This document shows, in pieces, positions 35,713 through 47,136 of a DNA stretch of 64,000 nt (positions within the stretch are counted from its first letter, which is position 1; every line of letters begins with the position of its first letter). The DNA is taken from positions 49,837,466 to 49,901,465 of the forward strand of contig OY743183.1 of assembly GCA_963555705.1 (NCBI GenBank), given 5' to 3'. A program made the position numbers and the translations under genes. Source of the stretch: Ligustrum vulgare. Taxonomy: Eukaryota > Streptophyta > Magnoliopsida > Lamiales > Oleaceae. The notes below the pieces were generated by a model that was not told the origin of the DNA, ran no database searches, and was given only the letters and a program-made list of their open reading frames with translations.

Positions 35713-36815
35713 GTTAGCTCCTTCAGAAACTACTAGTATGGTAGCAAGACTACCCAACCCCAAAATGGCATCCCTAATTATCTTCATTGGCGTCAAAAAA
35801 TTGAAGGGCACTACCTCCTTTGCTAGTTGCACCTCCATTTTTTCCACATTCTCCCTAACTTTATTCTTTAAAGTCTCAACCCAATGATGAGTCTTCCCCA
35901 AACAAAAAGGATCATTCTTAATCTCCTTATGCAACTTCTCCAATACATCTTTTGCATTCTCCGCTATCCCCAAAGATGGCTTTCTCAACTCAATGTCTAC
36001 TTTACATACATCAACAAGTATAAACTTCACATCCTTTGACCACTTGGGCGGCTCTCCAAAATGCAACAACCAGTTAAGTCGAGCACCAACCACCAATGCC
36101 ACGTCATATTTTCCAATAGCTAGTGACCTAGTAGCCATTGTTGCTAGCTCATGTGTGTCGGGCAGCAACCCCTTTCCCATAGGAGTAGGCAAAAATGGAA
36201 TTCCAGTACTCTCCACTAGTTTCATCAAAGCATTTTTAGCTCTAGCATAAGTTGCTCCCTTACCAAACAAAATCGAAGGCCTCTGAGCTTTCCTTAACAG
36301 CTCAATTGTCATTTGGATTTCTAAATAATTAATCCTTGTCTTTTCAATCAGTTCTTCGTTTCGTTCCTTTTCAACTTGGATAATTAATCTATTGGCTTCA
36401 AATTCTGAAACTGTTTGGTGAAGAACATCGGCCGAAAGGTCCAAATAAGTCCTACCGGGCCTGTCGGCAACGACCCAATCAATGACGCTGAGAACAAATG
36501 CAAGGATTTGACCTATATCAGTAGCTTTGACTGAAAATTTCGAGAAGGGTTTTACTGCCACAATTTGATCAAGCTCCTGGAAGTCGCCACGACCTGTGAA
36601 ACTCTGATCGAAGGATTAGGAAATCAAGACCATAGGCTAGGAATTAGAGGTTGCGTTGGAAAGTCTAGCTAGGCCTTGGACACAAGCAGGACCTGAGACA
36701 GTAAGTAGCAACCTAAGGCGGCCGGTGAGATACCCATAGGCAAAGGCAGTGTATCCCGCCAACTATTTGTTGTGAAATGCAATAAATCGGACTACCATTT
36801 TAATTGCTTTCTTTT
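35710..36815 (-). pseudogene. HACL: Captured 2-hydroxyacyl-CoA lyase (oxalyl-CoA decarboxylase-like) fragment
   Basis: The minus-strand translation matches the plant thiamine-diphosphate enzyme 2-hydroxyacyl-CoA lyase, which cleaves 2-hydroxyacyl-CoA in peroxisomal alpha-oxidation. Recognisable blocks in order: VVRFIAFHNK, GYLTGR, LLLTVSGP, GRGDFQELDQI, AVKPFSKFSVKA, FGKGATYARA, TGIPFLPTPMGKGLLPDTHE, DVALVVGARLNWLLHFGE and KEVVPFNFLTPM. It covers the end of the N-terminal domain and the central domain. The C-terminal TPP-binding half is cut off by the retroelement LTR after VVSEGAN. Upstream of the 283-codon open stretch (from 36561) are at least three in-frame stops. No intron is obvious. 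Not functional as an enzyme. Confidence 0.9.
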
Positions 36816-36844
36816 TTTTTTTCTTTCTTTTACACCATTTTAAA

Positions 36845-37054
36845 TCAAATAATAGGAAATGACTTGTTTGCCCTTCATTAAAATAGTCAATAGGTGATTT
36901 TTAGGTCAACTAATGGATTTTTGGATGAAATTAGACGGTAAGAACATTTTTAGCAAGAAAAGATGAAGGTAAGGGTAAATTTTTCAAAAAATCAAATGTT
37001 GGGACGAATTCCACAAGAAATATGAAAGGTAGGAACCAATGACACCAATTACCC
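36845..37054 (-). repeat. Pack-MULE right TIR
   Basis: Inverted partner of 27558-27770, ending CCAATTACCC at 37054 next to the TSD TTTAGGGAA. Confidence 0.85.
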
Positions 37055-37218
37055 TTTAGGGAATGATATATGTGGCCAAATATGGACTGATTTTTTATTT
37101 TTTTTATAGATGAAAAAAAAAAATATTGGTCAGAAAAGTAACAATATGATTGGACGAGCGTCAAAAGCCGCTCGCCGGAAGGGGAAGAAATTGCGCGTTT
37201 CAGTCAAGATTGAAACCC

Positions 37219-37230
37219 ACTCTGATACCA
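37219..37230 (-). promoter_or_regulatory. Initiator-tRNA-Met primer site of TRIM-like element
   Basis: The minus strand TGGTATCAGAGT abuts the LTR at 37231. Confidence 0.85.
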
Positions 37231-37450
37231 TGATAGAATTATAAAAGTGAAATTGATATTTGTTGTTGATGTTGTGAATAACTTAATACGATCAACTCTA
37301 TTTATAGGTCAATAACCCTAACTCTAAAAGGTAAAATAAAATCAAAATATATTGTTTCCTAATCTATAAATTATCAATTCTAATATTAATAGACTTAATG
37401 TAAGAAACAAAATAATGCAAAGATAAATTTATTTTCTTTCATATTTAACA
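37231..37450 (-). repeat. 5' LTR of TRIM-like element
   Basis: 220 bp, TGATAGAA to TATTTAACA, the same length as its partner. Confidence 0.9.
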
Positions 37451-37707
37451 AATGGGGCCATTCCCAAGAATAGTTAGGTCACTTGGGAGCTTTAAAGAAA
37501 AACTTTGAGAATTTAAGAGCATCTCCAATGAACTTTTTATATTTAAAGAGCATATTCTACATAATAGAGAGTATCTTTAAATTTATTTTTTGCTCTTTTT
37601 TTTACTTTTTCATAAAAATAGTTATTGTCTTTCTTTATTGTTAGTTAATATTTATTTTTTTTAAAAGTAAATGATCAATGATATTAAATTTGTAGTAAAG
37701 AAAGTAT

Positions 37708-38308
37708 TAATTGTGATCTCCAAATTCATGTTTCCAAACTTGGAGGGCCTATTTAGCAACCAGTTGGAATTTGGAGGACTTAATTGTGCAATTCTTAGGA
37801 TAAATCTTTTAATATGGACCGTGAGATTTGATCCTGTGGTTGGGATTTATTGGCATGTGATAAATCTTGTCTTGGGCTCATTTTGGAAGAATTCAGCAGA
37901 CATAACACTTCTCTCTCGCACGATCCCTCTACTGTGTTCAGTTGATTTCTAGTGCCTTGTTTGTATAGACTCTTGTAGTATAAGTTGGGCCATATTGTAG
38001 GCTAGATTTGTAGTACTATTGTGGAGTTTTTTGGGCATTGTTATTTAGTAGTTGTGAGGGGCTGCTATTCGGGTTCTTCCGAAGAACTTGTGCGCGATTT
38101 GTGGTTTGATTATTGTAATCTTGAACTCTCATTGGACGGTTTGACTATTGGAATGGGATCGGTCCTGAGCCCCCAGATGTAGGCAATTGCCGAACTGGGT
38201 CAACAATTTTCTTGAGGTCGTTTCGTTCTTTGCTATATTTTATTTCGATTCTTAAATGTTTTTATGTTATCCGCGTTAGTATCAATCAATTAGGTACATT
38301 AAAATCCA
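37708..38308 (+). repeat. Copia 5' LTR (about 600 bp)
   Basis: Starts at TAATTGTGATCTCC (TG eroded to TA) and ends AAAATCCA. Confidence 0.8.
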
Positions 38309-38314
38309 AAAAAC

Positions 38315-38327
38315 TGGTATCAAAGCC
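38315..38327 (+). promoter_or_regulatory. Initiator-tRNA-Met primer site
   Basis: TGGTATCAAAGCC shortly follows the LTR, one base from the usual TGGTATCAGAGC. Confidence 0.75.
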
Positions 38328-39476
38328 AGGTTTTGGGTTCTCCGTTTCTGCCCTAAAATAAGATTTTAGGTGTTTTTCTCGTTTTTTGGATTTTTTTATG
38401 TTATTGTGAATTAAAAAAATTCAACTCCTAGTGTGATAGGGCAATGACCGTATATTGCAGTGCAGTGACTGGAACTACAAGGAAGTGACCATTCTCAAGT
38501 TCTTGTCGCGATTATTTGGTGAGATCATTCCAAATTCTTTGTTTTGATTTCAAGAATCAAATTCTTGTGTTTTGGGGATTTTTGTAATTTGATATGCATG
38601 CTGTGATTTTACAATTATTTGCTATTAGTATAAAATTCTAGGAATTTTGTGCATGCTATAGTATCTTGTTACTTGATTGCCCCTGTCATGTTATTTGATA
38701 AGTGTTGAGATTTGCTGATAGAAATTCAGTTTCTGTTTTTGAGAAGAAAAAAAAAAAGGATCTTGGAATTGAAAATCAGATTTTCTGTCTTGCCTTTTGA
38801 AGATTCTATTGTTGAATGTTGTGTTTTATTTGAAAAAACATTTTCTGTTGATTTGTGAATTGAATTGTAAATTCAGAAATGAAATCAAGTAGTCATCCCT
38901 CATTTTCGGAACCTATTATGGGTTCAAGGGTCGAATTGTCACAATTCGACAGTAAGGGTGACTACTCGATGTGGAAATAGAAAATAATGGTCATTTTGGT
39001 CCAACAAAGAGTATCTAAGGCTATTAAATATCCCAATACATTTTCTGCTGAACTAAAAGCTAAACCTGACCTAATTAGTGATATGAATGAGATAGCTTAT
39101 AGTTTCATCATCCTACACTTATCTGATAATATCGTAAGACAAGTAGATTTACCTTGCCCAACAAGATTTACCTTCTTGAGAAATTGTTTAGCTTTAAAAT
39201 GGATCCCGGAAAGGAATTAGAATCAAACTTGAGTGATTTTAGCATCATAATGAAGAGTCTGGATCATAATGATAAAAAATTTGATGATGAGGACCTAGCA
39301 TTGATTTTATTGAATTCTTTACCTGAATCTTATAGAGATGTCAAAAATGTCATAAAATACTCTAGGGACAAATTGACTCAAGCTATTGTGATAAATGCTG
39401 TGAAATCAAAAGAATTTGAAATTAAGAAAGAACAAAAAGCTAGCAATAGAGAGATGAGTATATTTGTGAGAGGTAG

Positions 39477-40068
39477 TATAACACCCATACTCTTAAGTTA
39501 AATTACTTTAAAGTCTAGGGGTCAATTAGATGTTGACCACTAACTAAGGATCATGGGTGCAATTAATTTGGTCTGCATATTGGAAACCCAAGTATATTTT
39601 TAGGGTTAAATTTCTATGTTATATTATATATTAAGTATATTATATATTATATATGTTAGTGTGTATATATATGTATGTAATATATTATAATATAATATAT
39701 AATTGGTATGATGCATGTTATGATATGTATTAGAATATTTAATTTTAGTATAATTATTTCAAATCAATATTTATTACCTTAATAATGGTAATCAAATTTT
39801 GATATATATGTATATATCTACATATAAGGAAAAATTGGAGATTTGATTTATAGGAAAAATGGTAAGATATATGTACGCATGAAAATTATGAAAATAAAAA
39901 TGTTATTTCATATGAAAATAATATTATTTACTCCAAGAAAAATTATATTACTTCCATCTTGGCCAAAATCATGTGTTCAATATAAGGAATGATTTTGATA
40001 CCAAAACTAGTTAAACTTCACCCTATAAATACCCCCTCACGTCACTTCTCTTTACCACACACAAAGTC

Positions 40069-40118
<50 letters not shown>

Positions 40119-40720
40119 CAATTATAACATACATATTATATATATATAATTTGGAAGCAAAAGAATTTTAGCACGCACAAAGTTCGAAGCATTTTAAAGT
40201 TATATCATTAATTCATCCACGAGACAGTAAGTATATACGTGTAATTTTACGTTATGTTTTTTTGAAATAATATGCTATGGTCCATATGTATGTTTTAAGA
40301 TTCGGACTGGAGTTTTAGTAGCGCTACGCATGCAAACTCATACTACCTATGTTCGGTATAGTTTTCATGTCAACATTACGTATGAATTATGATTTCAAGA
40401 TTTATGATAAACACGTGTATACTTATTGAGATTTTCTCACCCCCTTTATGTTTCCCCATTTCCAGATAATTGATTGGTTCGACAAGATCAGCGTGGAGAT
40501 GCGGGCGATAGCGGATCAGAAAATAAATTAGACTTTTATTCATAATTTTACTTTTAAAAAATTCTAGACACGTTAAATTATTGTTGGCTTCTTAATTAAA
40601 TCGTTATGTTCTTTCTTATGACGATTTAAATATTATGAAATCATTTGTTAAATTATTTTTATCCTATGACTTTATGCAAGTTTCGTGACATTCGATTCGT
40701 TAAGGTTTCGGGTCGTCACA
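39477..40720 (+). repeat. Tekay-type 5' LTR (1244 bp)
   Basis: Starts TATAACACCC (expected TGTAACACCC, one substitution) and ends GGTCGTCACA. The TATA box TATAAAT is at 40024-40030, followed about 45 bases later by a (CT)n run at 40071-40115. Confidence 0.9.
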
Positions 40721-40722
40721 GT

Positions 40723-40734
40723 TGGTATCAGAGC
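40723..40734 (+). promoter_or_regulatory. Initiator-tRNA-Met primer site
   Basis: Perfect TGGTATCAGAGC two bases after the LTR. Confidence 0.9.
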
Positions 40735-40766
40735 AAATGTATGTTTTCCTGTAGACTTTAATATCT

Positions 40767-40798
<32 letters not shown>

Positions 40799-40871
40799 AT
40801 AGGAGATAAATTATGTTATTTAGGATTAAGTATATTTGTTTGTCTTATTGTTTAAAAAAAAAATCACTTCG

Positions 40872-40970
40872 GTGAACAGTACCCGCCACTGTTCACGTCA
40901 CTATTCATTGACGTGAACAGTGACCGCATCACTGTTCATCGATGTGAACAGTGACCGCGTCACTGTTCAC
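40872..40970 (+). promoter_or_regulatory. Three tandem hairpins in the 5' leader
   Basis: Hairpin 1 (40872-40896): GTGAACAGT / ACTGTTCAC. Hairpin 2 (40914-40938): TGAACAGTGA / TCACTGTTCA. Hairpin 3 (40944-40970): GTGAACAGTGAC / GTCACTGTTCAC with a 3-base loop. All arms can also pair with each other. The position after the primer site is where retroelement RNAs often carry dimerisation or packaging signals; function here is inferred. Confidence 0.75.
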
Positions 40971-41490
40971 GACCATGATTCAAGAAAGAGTTGTCTTTTT
41001 TTTTTTCTTTATGATTTGAAAAATAGATTATTTTATGATTAGGTTAGTTTTTTTGTATTATTTTATGATTAGGTTAGTTTTTTTGGGGCTTTTGCTCTTG
41101 TATGAAAATTTATTTGGACTACCAAAATTATTTTATGATAGTATGGGCTCAATTTATATGAAAAATTTAATCGGGCTAATAAATATTTTTTTTTTTTGCT
41201 GTTATGTCGAATTGGGTTAATTTTATGTAAATTTTTAAATGGGCTACTTAGATTATGATGTGTAATGATAATAGGTTAATTAAGCCCAACCTTATATGAA
41301 GATATGAATTTATGACTATTTTTTTAAGAAATAGTATTTTAGTTATGAGATATTTTAAGTCATCGCTCCGCTACGTCTCTCCACGTCTTGACTTATCGAA
41401 CAAGGTATGTTACTTATTTTTACAAGTTATTAGTTATTTATGATTTCATTGTAAGCATGATAAGTATGAAAATTAATAATGTTATGTCAT

Positions 41491-41530
<40 letters not shown>

Positions 41531-42187
41531 TTTCATATGATAATAATTGATTTTAGTTTGTTAGCAAGATATTGTAATAGTTATGTGAGTTTGCATGTAT
41601 GCCTAGCGAGAGAAAATTTTAGTCGGGTATAAAGTTTTTCATAATAAACAATGAGATGATAATGAATTCTCATACAATGATTCATCCATTTATCACTAGT
41701 CACTACCTTTGTGTAAAAGTAAGGAAAAACTGTGGATGATCATTTGTATCTCCTCTCTAAATTCCAAATCCTAGTGCAATGATTTATCCCTTTATCACTA
41801 CCTTTGTGTAAAAGGCAAGGGAAAAACTGTGGAAAAAAATTATTGTTACTTTTGTTCGAGTTTTTTTTTTTTATTATTGGCACGTTCGCGGCATTAGAGG
41901 GCTTTGTCACCAGGCTATTAACATGCCTAAAGAAATATGGTTTTAAGTGGGACCGCAGTGACCCCTCCAATTTCTTCGAAGCCTTTTAATAGTGATGTCC
42001 AAATCAATAAAACAAAGACAATAGTACTACTAAAAATCAATTCCTCCTCTCAAAACTCTATGGATAAACTTTAAAGAAATACACATGAAATTTCGATAAT
42101 ATCAACATCCATTTATGAAACTCTTGAGAAAAACTTCCATTCTTGAAAGAAAGAAAAGTAATTATGTTCCTTTCCCCTTTCTTATAG
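40971..42187 (+). other. Leader of Tekay-type element
   Basis: No recognised domain. Contains a poly-T run of about 40 (41491-41529) and a roughly 100-bp tandem repeat, CAATGATT.ATCC to AACTGTGGA, at 41675-41736 and 41777-41833. Confidence 0.6.
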
Positions 42188-42697
42188 ATGGTGAGTGGAA
42201 GAGGACAAACCACCCAGGCGGAGAGGCGCAAATATTTTACCTGGTTGCATAGGAATTATAAAAGAAATCCTAATCACGGTTTAATGCTACACCTAGATGC
42301 CATGGAAAGGATTCACCAAGGGGCAAGGGCGAATGGGCACAAATTCCATAGAGATGAGATCGTGTATCATCTTGACCGAACCCTCCCACCTTATTGGGGA
42401 CAATTCATAAAAAAGATCGAAGAAACCTTCGACTACCAAACCTCCCCAGATATGCTATTCCAATGCCTAAGGGAAAAGTGGAGGGTGAATCACGAAAACC
42501 TCAAGGATACTGAGAAAGTGCCATGCCACGACCCCAATCCAAGCAATGTACTAACTATACCCGAGGTTAATGATATTAATGGGGATTATATGGAAGAGGA
42601 CCCAAATGAGGATTATAGTCCAGCTTCGTATTCCGCTATTGAACCAATACATGTCCAAGGGGCGGGTCATAGAGAGGAATTCGGGAAGAATTATTAG
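42188..42697 (+). CDS. Extra ORF upstream of gag, 169 aa, unknown
   Basis: An intact ORF between leader and gag of the chromovirus, same strand, 200 bases before the gag ATG. The protein is charged, with an N-terminal GRGQTTQAERRKYF, a predicted helical centre (LHLDAMERIHQGARANGHKF, EIVYHLDRTLPPYWGQFIKK) and an acidic tail. The centre loosely recalls the L..LP..Y..F pattern of Copia UBN2-type gag, but I do not recognise a family. Its survival beside a gag-pol frame carrying stops suggests it is real. It could be an accessory protein or a captured host segment. Confidence 0.6.
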   Translation: MVSGRGQTTQAERRKYFTWLHRNYKRNPNHGLMLHLDAMERIHQGARANGHKFHRDEIVYHLDRTLPPYWGQFIKKIEETFDYQTSPDMLFQCLREKWRVNHENLKDTEKVPCHDPNPSNVLTIPEVNDINGDYMEEDPNEDYSPASYSAIEPIHVQGAGHREEFGKNY

Positions 42698-42896
42698 ATA
42701 GCTTTTATAATTTTATGCTAAGCTTAAGTCCTTCAGTTCTTTTCCTTTCCTCGAAGTTTTAGTTTCTTTGGACGTCGGGCATGTCTTGCGATCCGTTATC
42801 TATGTGAATTTGCGAATTTTTAATAAAATATGTTATTGCGTTATGTTTCCTCAACTCGTCGCAATTCTTAGTAATTTTTCCATTTTATTTAAGGAG

Positions 42897-45800
42897 ATGG
42901 ATACTCGCAGTAGAAACACAAACAATAGGAATGCCACTACTGGCAATACCAATGACGCGCAATTTGCTCAACAGTTCATGGAAATGATGCGAAATTTCAC
43001 CCAGGCAGCACCGCCGCCAGCTCCAGTACCTCCTACCGAGGGCCAAAGGAATACTGCTGCCATTGTTGAGCAATTTAGAAAGCTTCAACCGCCAACTCTT
43101 GAGGGTGGTCCTGACCCGTTGGTAGCTGAAGATTGGATAGCTAATATTGAGAGGATATTTGACCTCATCGAATGTCCAAACCCGAAGAAGGTAACTTGTG
43201 CAGCATTCATGTTGCAAAAAGGAGCCAGACACTGGTGGGACTCAACCGCTAGGTCTAGAGCTCGCAACCACATATGGACATGGGATCAATTCAAGGAACT
43301 ATTCCTTCAAAAGTACTACCCACCGAGTATCCGGAGCCAGAAGGAAGCAGAGTTTTTGATGTTGAAACAGGGAGCAATGACCTTGACACACTATGAAAGA
43401 AAATTTGACGAGTTGTCACGCTACGCTCCAGAATTGGTTGACACCGAGCTCAAACGCGCAAGGCGTTTCGAACAAGGTTTGAGGGATGATCTTAGGCAGG
43501 CTGTGGTAACTTTTGAATTGCCTACATACCATGCGGTGCTAGCTAAAGCCCAATTAGCCAATTTCAGGGAGAATTCTTACAGTGATTCTAAGCAACAGCA
43601 GTCCGGACAACCGAAGAAGCGTAAGTGGGAGGACAACAAGAAGCAACACTTTACAAAGAAAAATAAAAACGGCCCAACTCCGACTACCACAAAAGACTTC
43701 CCACTTTGCAACAAGTTCCAGAAACATCATTTGGGACAATGCCTCGTTGGAACGAATGCTTGTTTCCGATGTGGCGAACAGGGACACATATCCAAGTATT
43801 GCCCAAAGAACCCACCGAAAAGTAACCTACAGCAGAAAAATGGCAACAAACAGCAGAGGCAAGAGAATGCACCCAAGGGACAGGCAAGGGTATATGCTTT
43901 AACAAGACAGGAGGAGGACCACGACCGGAATGTCTTGGCAGGTAACATTCTAGTGTCCGGATTTCCTGTTTATGTACTAATAGATTCTGGTGCCACACAT
44001 TCATTCATATCTTCTAAGTGTGTGCGTAGACTAGGCATGAATATTGAACCTGTATTATTACCTTTAGAAGTATGCATTCCATCTGGAGATGTGTTAAATG
44101 CAATTCATACAGTTAAGACAGCAAGAATAGAGGTTGATGGTAGATACTTGGGAATAGAATTATATTTATTAGACATGCACGAGTTCGACGTGATTCTAGG
44201 TATGAACTGGTTATCAAAGAACCATGCCACAATTCGATGTTTCGAGAAGGAAGTAGTCTTCCAGATTCCAGGAGAGAAGGAACTTTGACTACTAGTAACA
44301 AAAAGGAGATCACTACCATGCATTATCTCAGCTTTGAAAGCTCGACAAATCCTACGATCGGGAGATGGTACAGGGTTTTTAATGTCAATAGTAGCCCAGG
44401 AGGAGAAAACGGGTTTGATGGTCGGTGATGTAAATATAGTTAGAGACTTTCCAGAAGTCTTTCCGGATGAGTTTCCTGGAATGCCTCCAGAACGGGAAGT
44501 AGAATTTGCTATAGACCTAATTCCCGGGTCTGCACCCATTTCTAAAGCTCCTTACCGAATGGCACCTAAAGAGTTGCCAGAATTAAAGGCACAAATCGAG
44601 GAACTTTTGGATAGGGGTTTCATACGGCCTAGTGTGTCGCCTTGGGGTGCACCTGTGCTATTTGTCAAAAAGAAAGATGGTTCGATGAGAATGTTCATCG
44701 ACTATAGAGAATTGAATAGAATCACTATCAAGAACAAGTATCCTCTCCCCAGGATTGAGGACTTGTTTGACCAACTCCGTGGTGCAGTTGTATTTTCCAA
44801 GATTGACTTGAGATCGGGTTACCATCAATTGAAAATTAAAGCTAGCGACGTCTCAAAGACAGCTTTCAGAACTCGGTATGGCCACTACGAGTTCTTAGTT
44901 ATGCCATTTGGCCTAACCAACGCTCCTGGAGTTTTTATGGATTTGATGAACCGTGTCTTTCACGAGTTTCTCGATCACTTTTTCATCGTGTTTATTGATG
45001 ATATCTTGATCTACTCGAAGAGTCATGAGGAACATAAGGAACGCCTAAGGATCATATTAGGAGTCTTAAAGAAGGAGAAGCTCTACGCTAAATTCAAGAA
45101 ATGTGAGTTTTGGTTGGAACGAGTGGTATTTCTTGGGCATGTTGTCACATCCAAGGGGATAGAAGTGGATCCAAGCAAAGTTGAGGCTGTATCAAATTGG
45201 TCAAGGCCAACCAATGTAGGAGAAGTTCGTAGCTTCTTGGGGTTAGCAGGATATTATAGGAGGTTCATTGAATGATTCTAAAAGATATCTGGACCGTTGA
45301 CACAGTTAACACGTAAGGGTGAAAAGTTTAATTGGACAGAAAAATGTGAACAAAGTTTTCAGGTTTTAAAGCATAAACTAGCAAATGCTCCGGTCCTAAC
45401 CATACCTGAAAGTGTAGATGGTTTTGTTATCTATAGTGACGCATCGAAGCAAGGTTTGGGTTGTGTGTTGATGCAACAAGGCAAAGTAGTCGCTTATGCA
45501 TCACGACAATTGAAGACGCACGAGAAGAACTATCCCACACATGATTTGGAGTTAGCTGCAGTTGTTCATGCCTTGAAGATATGGAGACACTACCTTTACG
45601 GGGGTAAATGTGACATTTACACCGATCATAGGAGCCTCAAGTATATCTTCACCCAGAAGGAGTTAAATATGAGGCAAAGAAGGTGGCTCGAATTAGTGAA
45701 GGATCATGACTGTGAAATACATTATCACCCCGGAAAGGCGAATGTTGTAGCAGATGCCTTGAGTCGAAAGGTGTCAAGTCAATTGGCAGCTTTGACCATG

Positions 45801-47117
45801 CAGGAACCATTATGGAAGGAATTCGAGAAATTGAGCCTTGAAGTGGTGGCAACACCTCCAGACGCTGTAGCTCGAATGACAGCTCTTTCAATTCGGCCAA
45901 CACTCCATGATAGGATCGGGGAACATCAGAAGGCGGATCAATCATTTGAATTTATCAAAATGGAGATCGATATGAAGAAAAGAAAAGATTTCATCCTGGA
46001 CAAAGAAAAAACATTGTATTACCAAGGACGGTTGTGCGTACCGGACTTCGAAGATTTGAAAAAGGAAATTCTGGAAGAGGCCCACTCCTCTCCTTATTCA
46101 GTACATCCAGGGGGCACAAAGATGTACCGAGATCTCAAGAGAGTGTTTTGGTGGAGAAACATGAAGAAAGAAATCGCCGAATATGTTGAAAAGTGTCTAA
46201 TATGCCAACAAGTGAAAGCTGAACACCAGAGACCATCTAGGCTGCTTGAACCATTAGAAGTTCCTAAATGGAAGTGGGAGCATGTGACGATGGATTTTGT
46301 AGTTAGCTTTCCAAAGTCGACAAAAGGTCATGAGGCTATATGGGTCATTGTGGATAGACTCACTAAATCAGCCCACTTCCTACCAGTACGGATGACTTTC
46401 ACGATGGACCAATTTGCACAACTATATGTAAACGAAATAGTAAGGTTGCATGGGGTCCCAGTCTCAATTGTGTCAGATAGAGATCCAAGGTTCACTTCGA
46501 ACTTTTGGAAAAGTTTACACCGAGCCTTGGGTACTAAACTGAAGTTTAGCACAGCATTTCACCATCAAACAGACGGACAATCTGAACGGACCATTCAGAC
46601 ATTGGAGGACATGCTACGAATATGCGTACTAGAGTTTGGAGGACAATGGGAGAAACATTTACCGTTAGTTGAGTTCGCGTACAACAATAGCTATCATGCT
46701 TCCATTGGCATGGCCCCATACGAAGCATTATACGGAAGGAAGTGTAGATCACCAGTACACTGGGATGAAGTCGGACAAACAGTGCAAGCCATCGAGAAGA
46801 TTCGTGCCAGCATAAAAACTGCCCAGGATAGGCAGAAGAGTTATGCAGACAGGAGAAGAAAGGACTTGGAGTTTTCAGTAGGAGATAAAGTTTTCCTCAA
46901 AGTTACACCAATGAAAGGGGTATTACGTTTTGGCAAGAAGGGTAAGTTGCGACCAAGGTATATTGGCCCATTTGAAATCTTGCAACGTGCCGGAAATGTT
47001 GCATATCAACTGGCCTTACCCCCAGAACTTTCAGCAGTGCATGACGTTTTCCACATGTCCATGCTTAGAAAATATGTCTCTGATCCAAGTCATGTGGTCA
47101 ACCACCAGTCTATCGAA
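42897..47117 (+). pseudogene. Tekay-type gag-pol polyprotein, three nonsense codons
   Basis: One continuous frame. Gag (42897 on) has a retrotrans_gag domain (PLVAEDWIANIERIF...YYPPSIRSQKEAEF) and zinc knuckle CFRCGEQGHISKYC; protease has VLIDSGATHSFIS; RT has [16 protein letters not shown] and [12 protein letters not shown]; RNase H has YSDASKQGLGC and YTDHRSLKYI; integrase has an HHCC finger and the D, D, E triad (TMDFV, VSDRDPRF, GQSERTIQTLED). TGA at 44286 separates gag-protease from RT; TGA at 45273 and TAA at 45279 fall between RT and RNase H. The frame ends at VNHQSIEL, where truncated LTR begins, so the usual chromodomain is missing. Confidence 0.92.
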
Positions 47118-47136
47118 TTACCACACACAAAGTCAA

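Larger units (their letters stand above)
27558..37054. mobile_element. Pack-MULE-like transposon carrying a host gene fragment
   Basis: Terminal inverted repeats of about 210 bp (27558-27770 and 36845-37054) start GGGTAA.TTG and share CCTACCTTTCA, TTCTTGTGGAA.TCGTC and AATGAAGGGCAAACAAGTCA. TTTAGGGAA flanks both ends exactly (27549-27557 and 37055-37063), the 9-bp TSD expected for Mutator-like elements. There is no transposase. The cargo is a 2-hydroxyacyl-CoA lyase fragment (35713-36815). A gag-protease retroelement was later inserted and the left part of the cargo region was lost. Confidence 0.85.
26992..37450 (-). mobile_element. TRIM-like Copia-type element hosting a Pack-MULE
   Basis: LTRs of 220 bp (26992-27211 and 37231-37450) begin TGATAGAA and end TATTTAACA and differ at roughly 15 positions. 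The primer site abuts the right LTR and a polypurine tract abuts the left one, so the element is on the minus strand. Flanks are AACGG and AATGG, a 5-bp TSD with one change. Without the nested Pack-MULE the internal region is only about 500 bp and non-coding, typical of a terminal-repeat retrotransposon in miniature. Confidence 0.85.

Noticed and set aside
35710..36561. A functional lyase gene
   Set aside because: It lacks the C-terminal TPP-binding half and the N-terminal part, and has in-frame stops upstream; it is a captured fragment inside a transposon.
40872..40970. CRISPR-like array of repeats
   Set aside because: Plant DNA, self-complementary repeats with almost no spacers, located in a retroelement leader.
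41740..41990. Short ORFs in the leader resembling pol sequence
   Set aside because: Similarity too weak and short to support; overlaps a tandem repeat.
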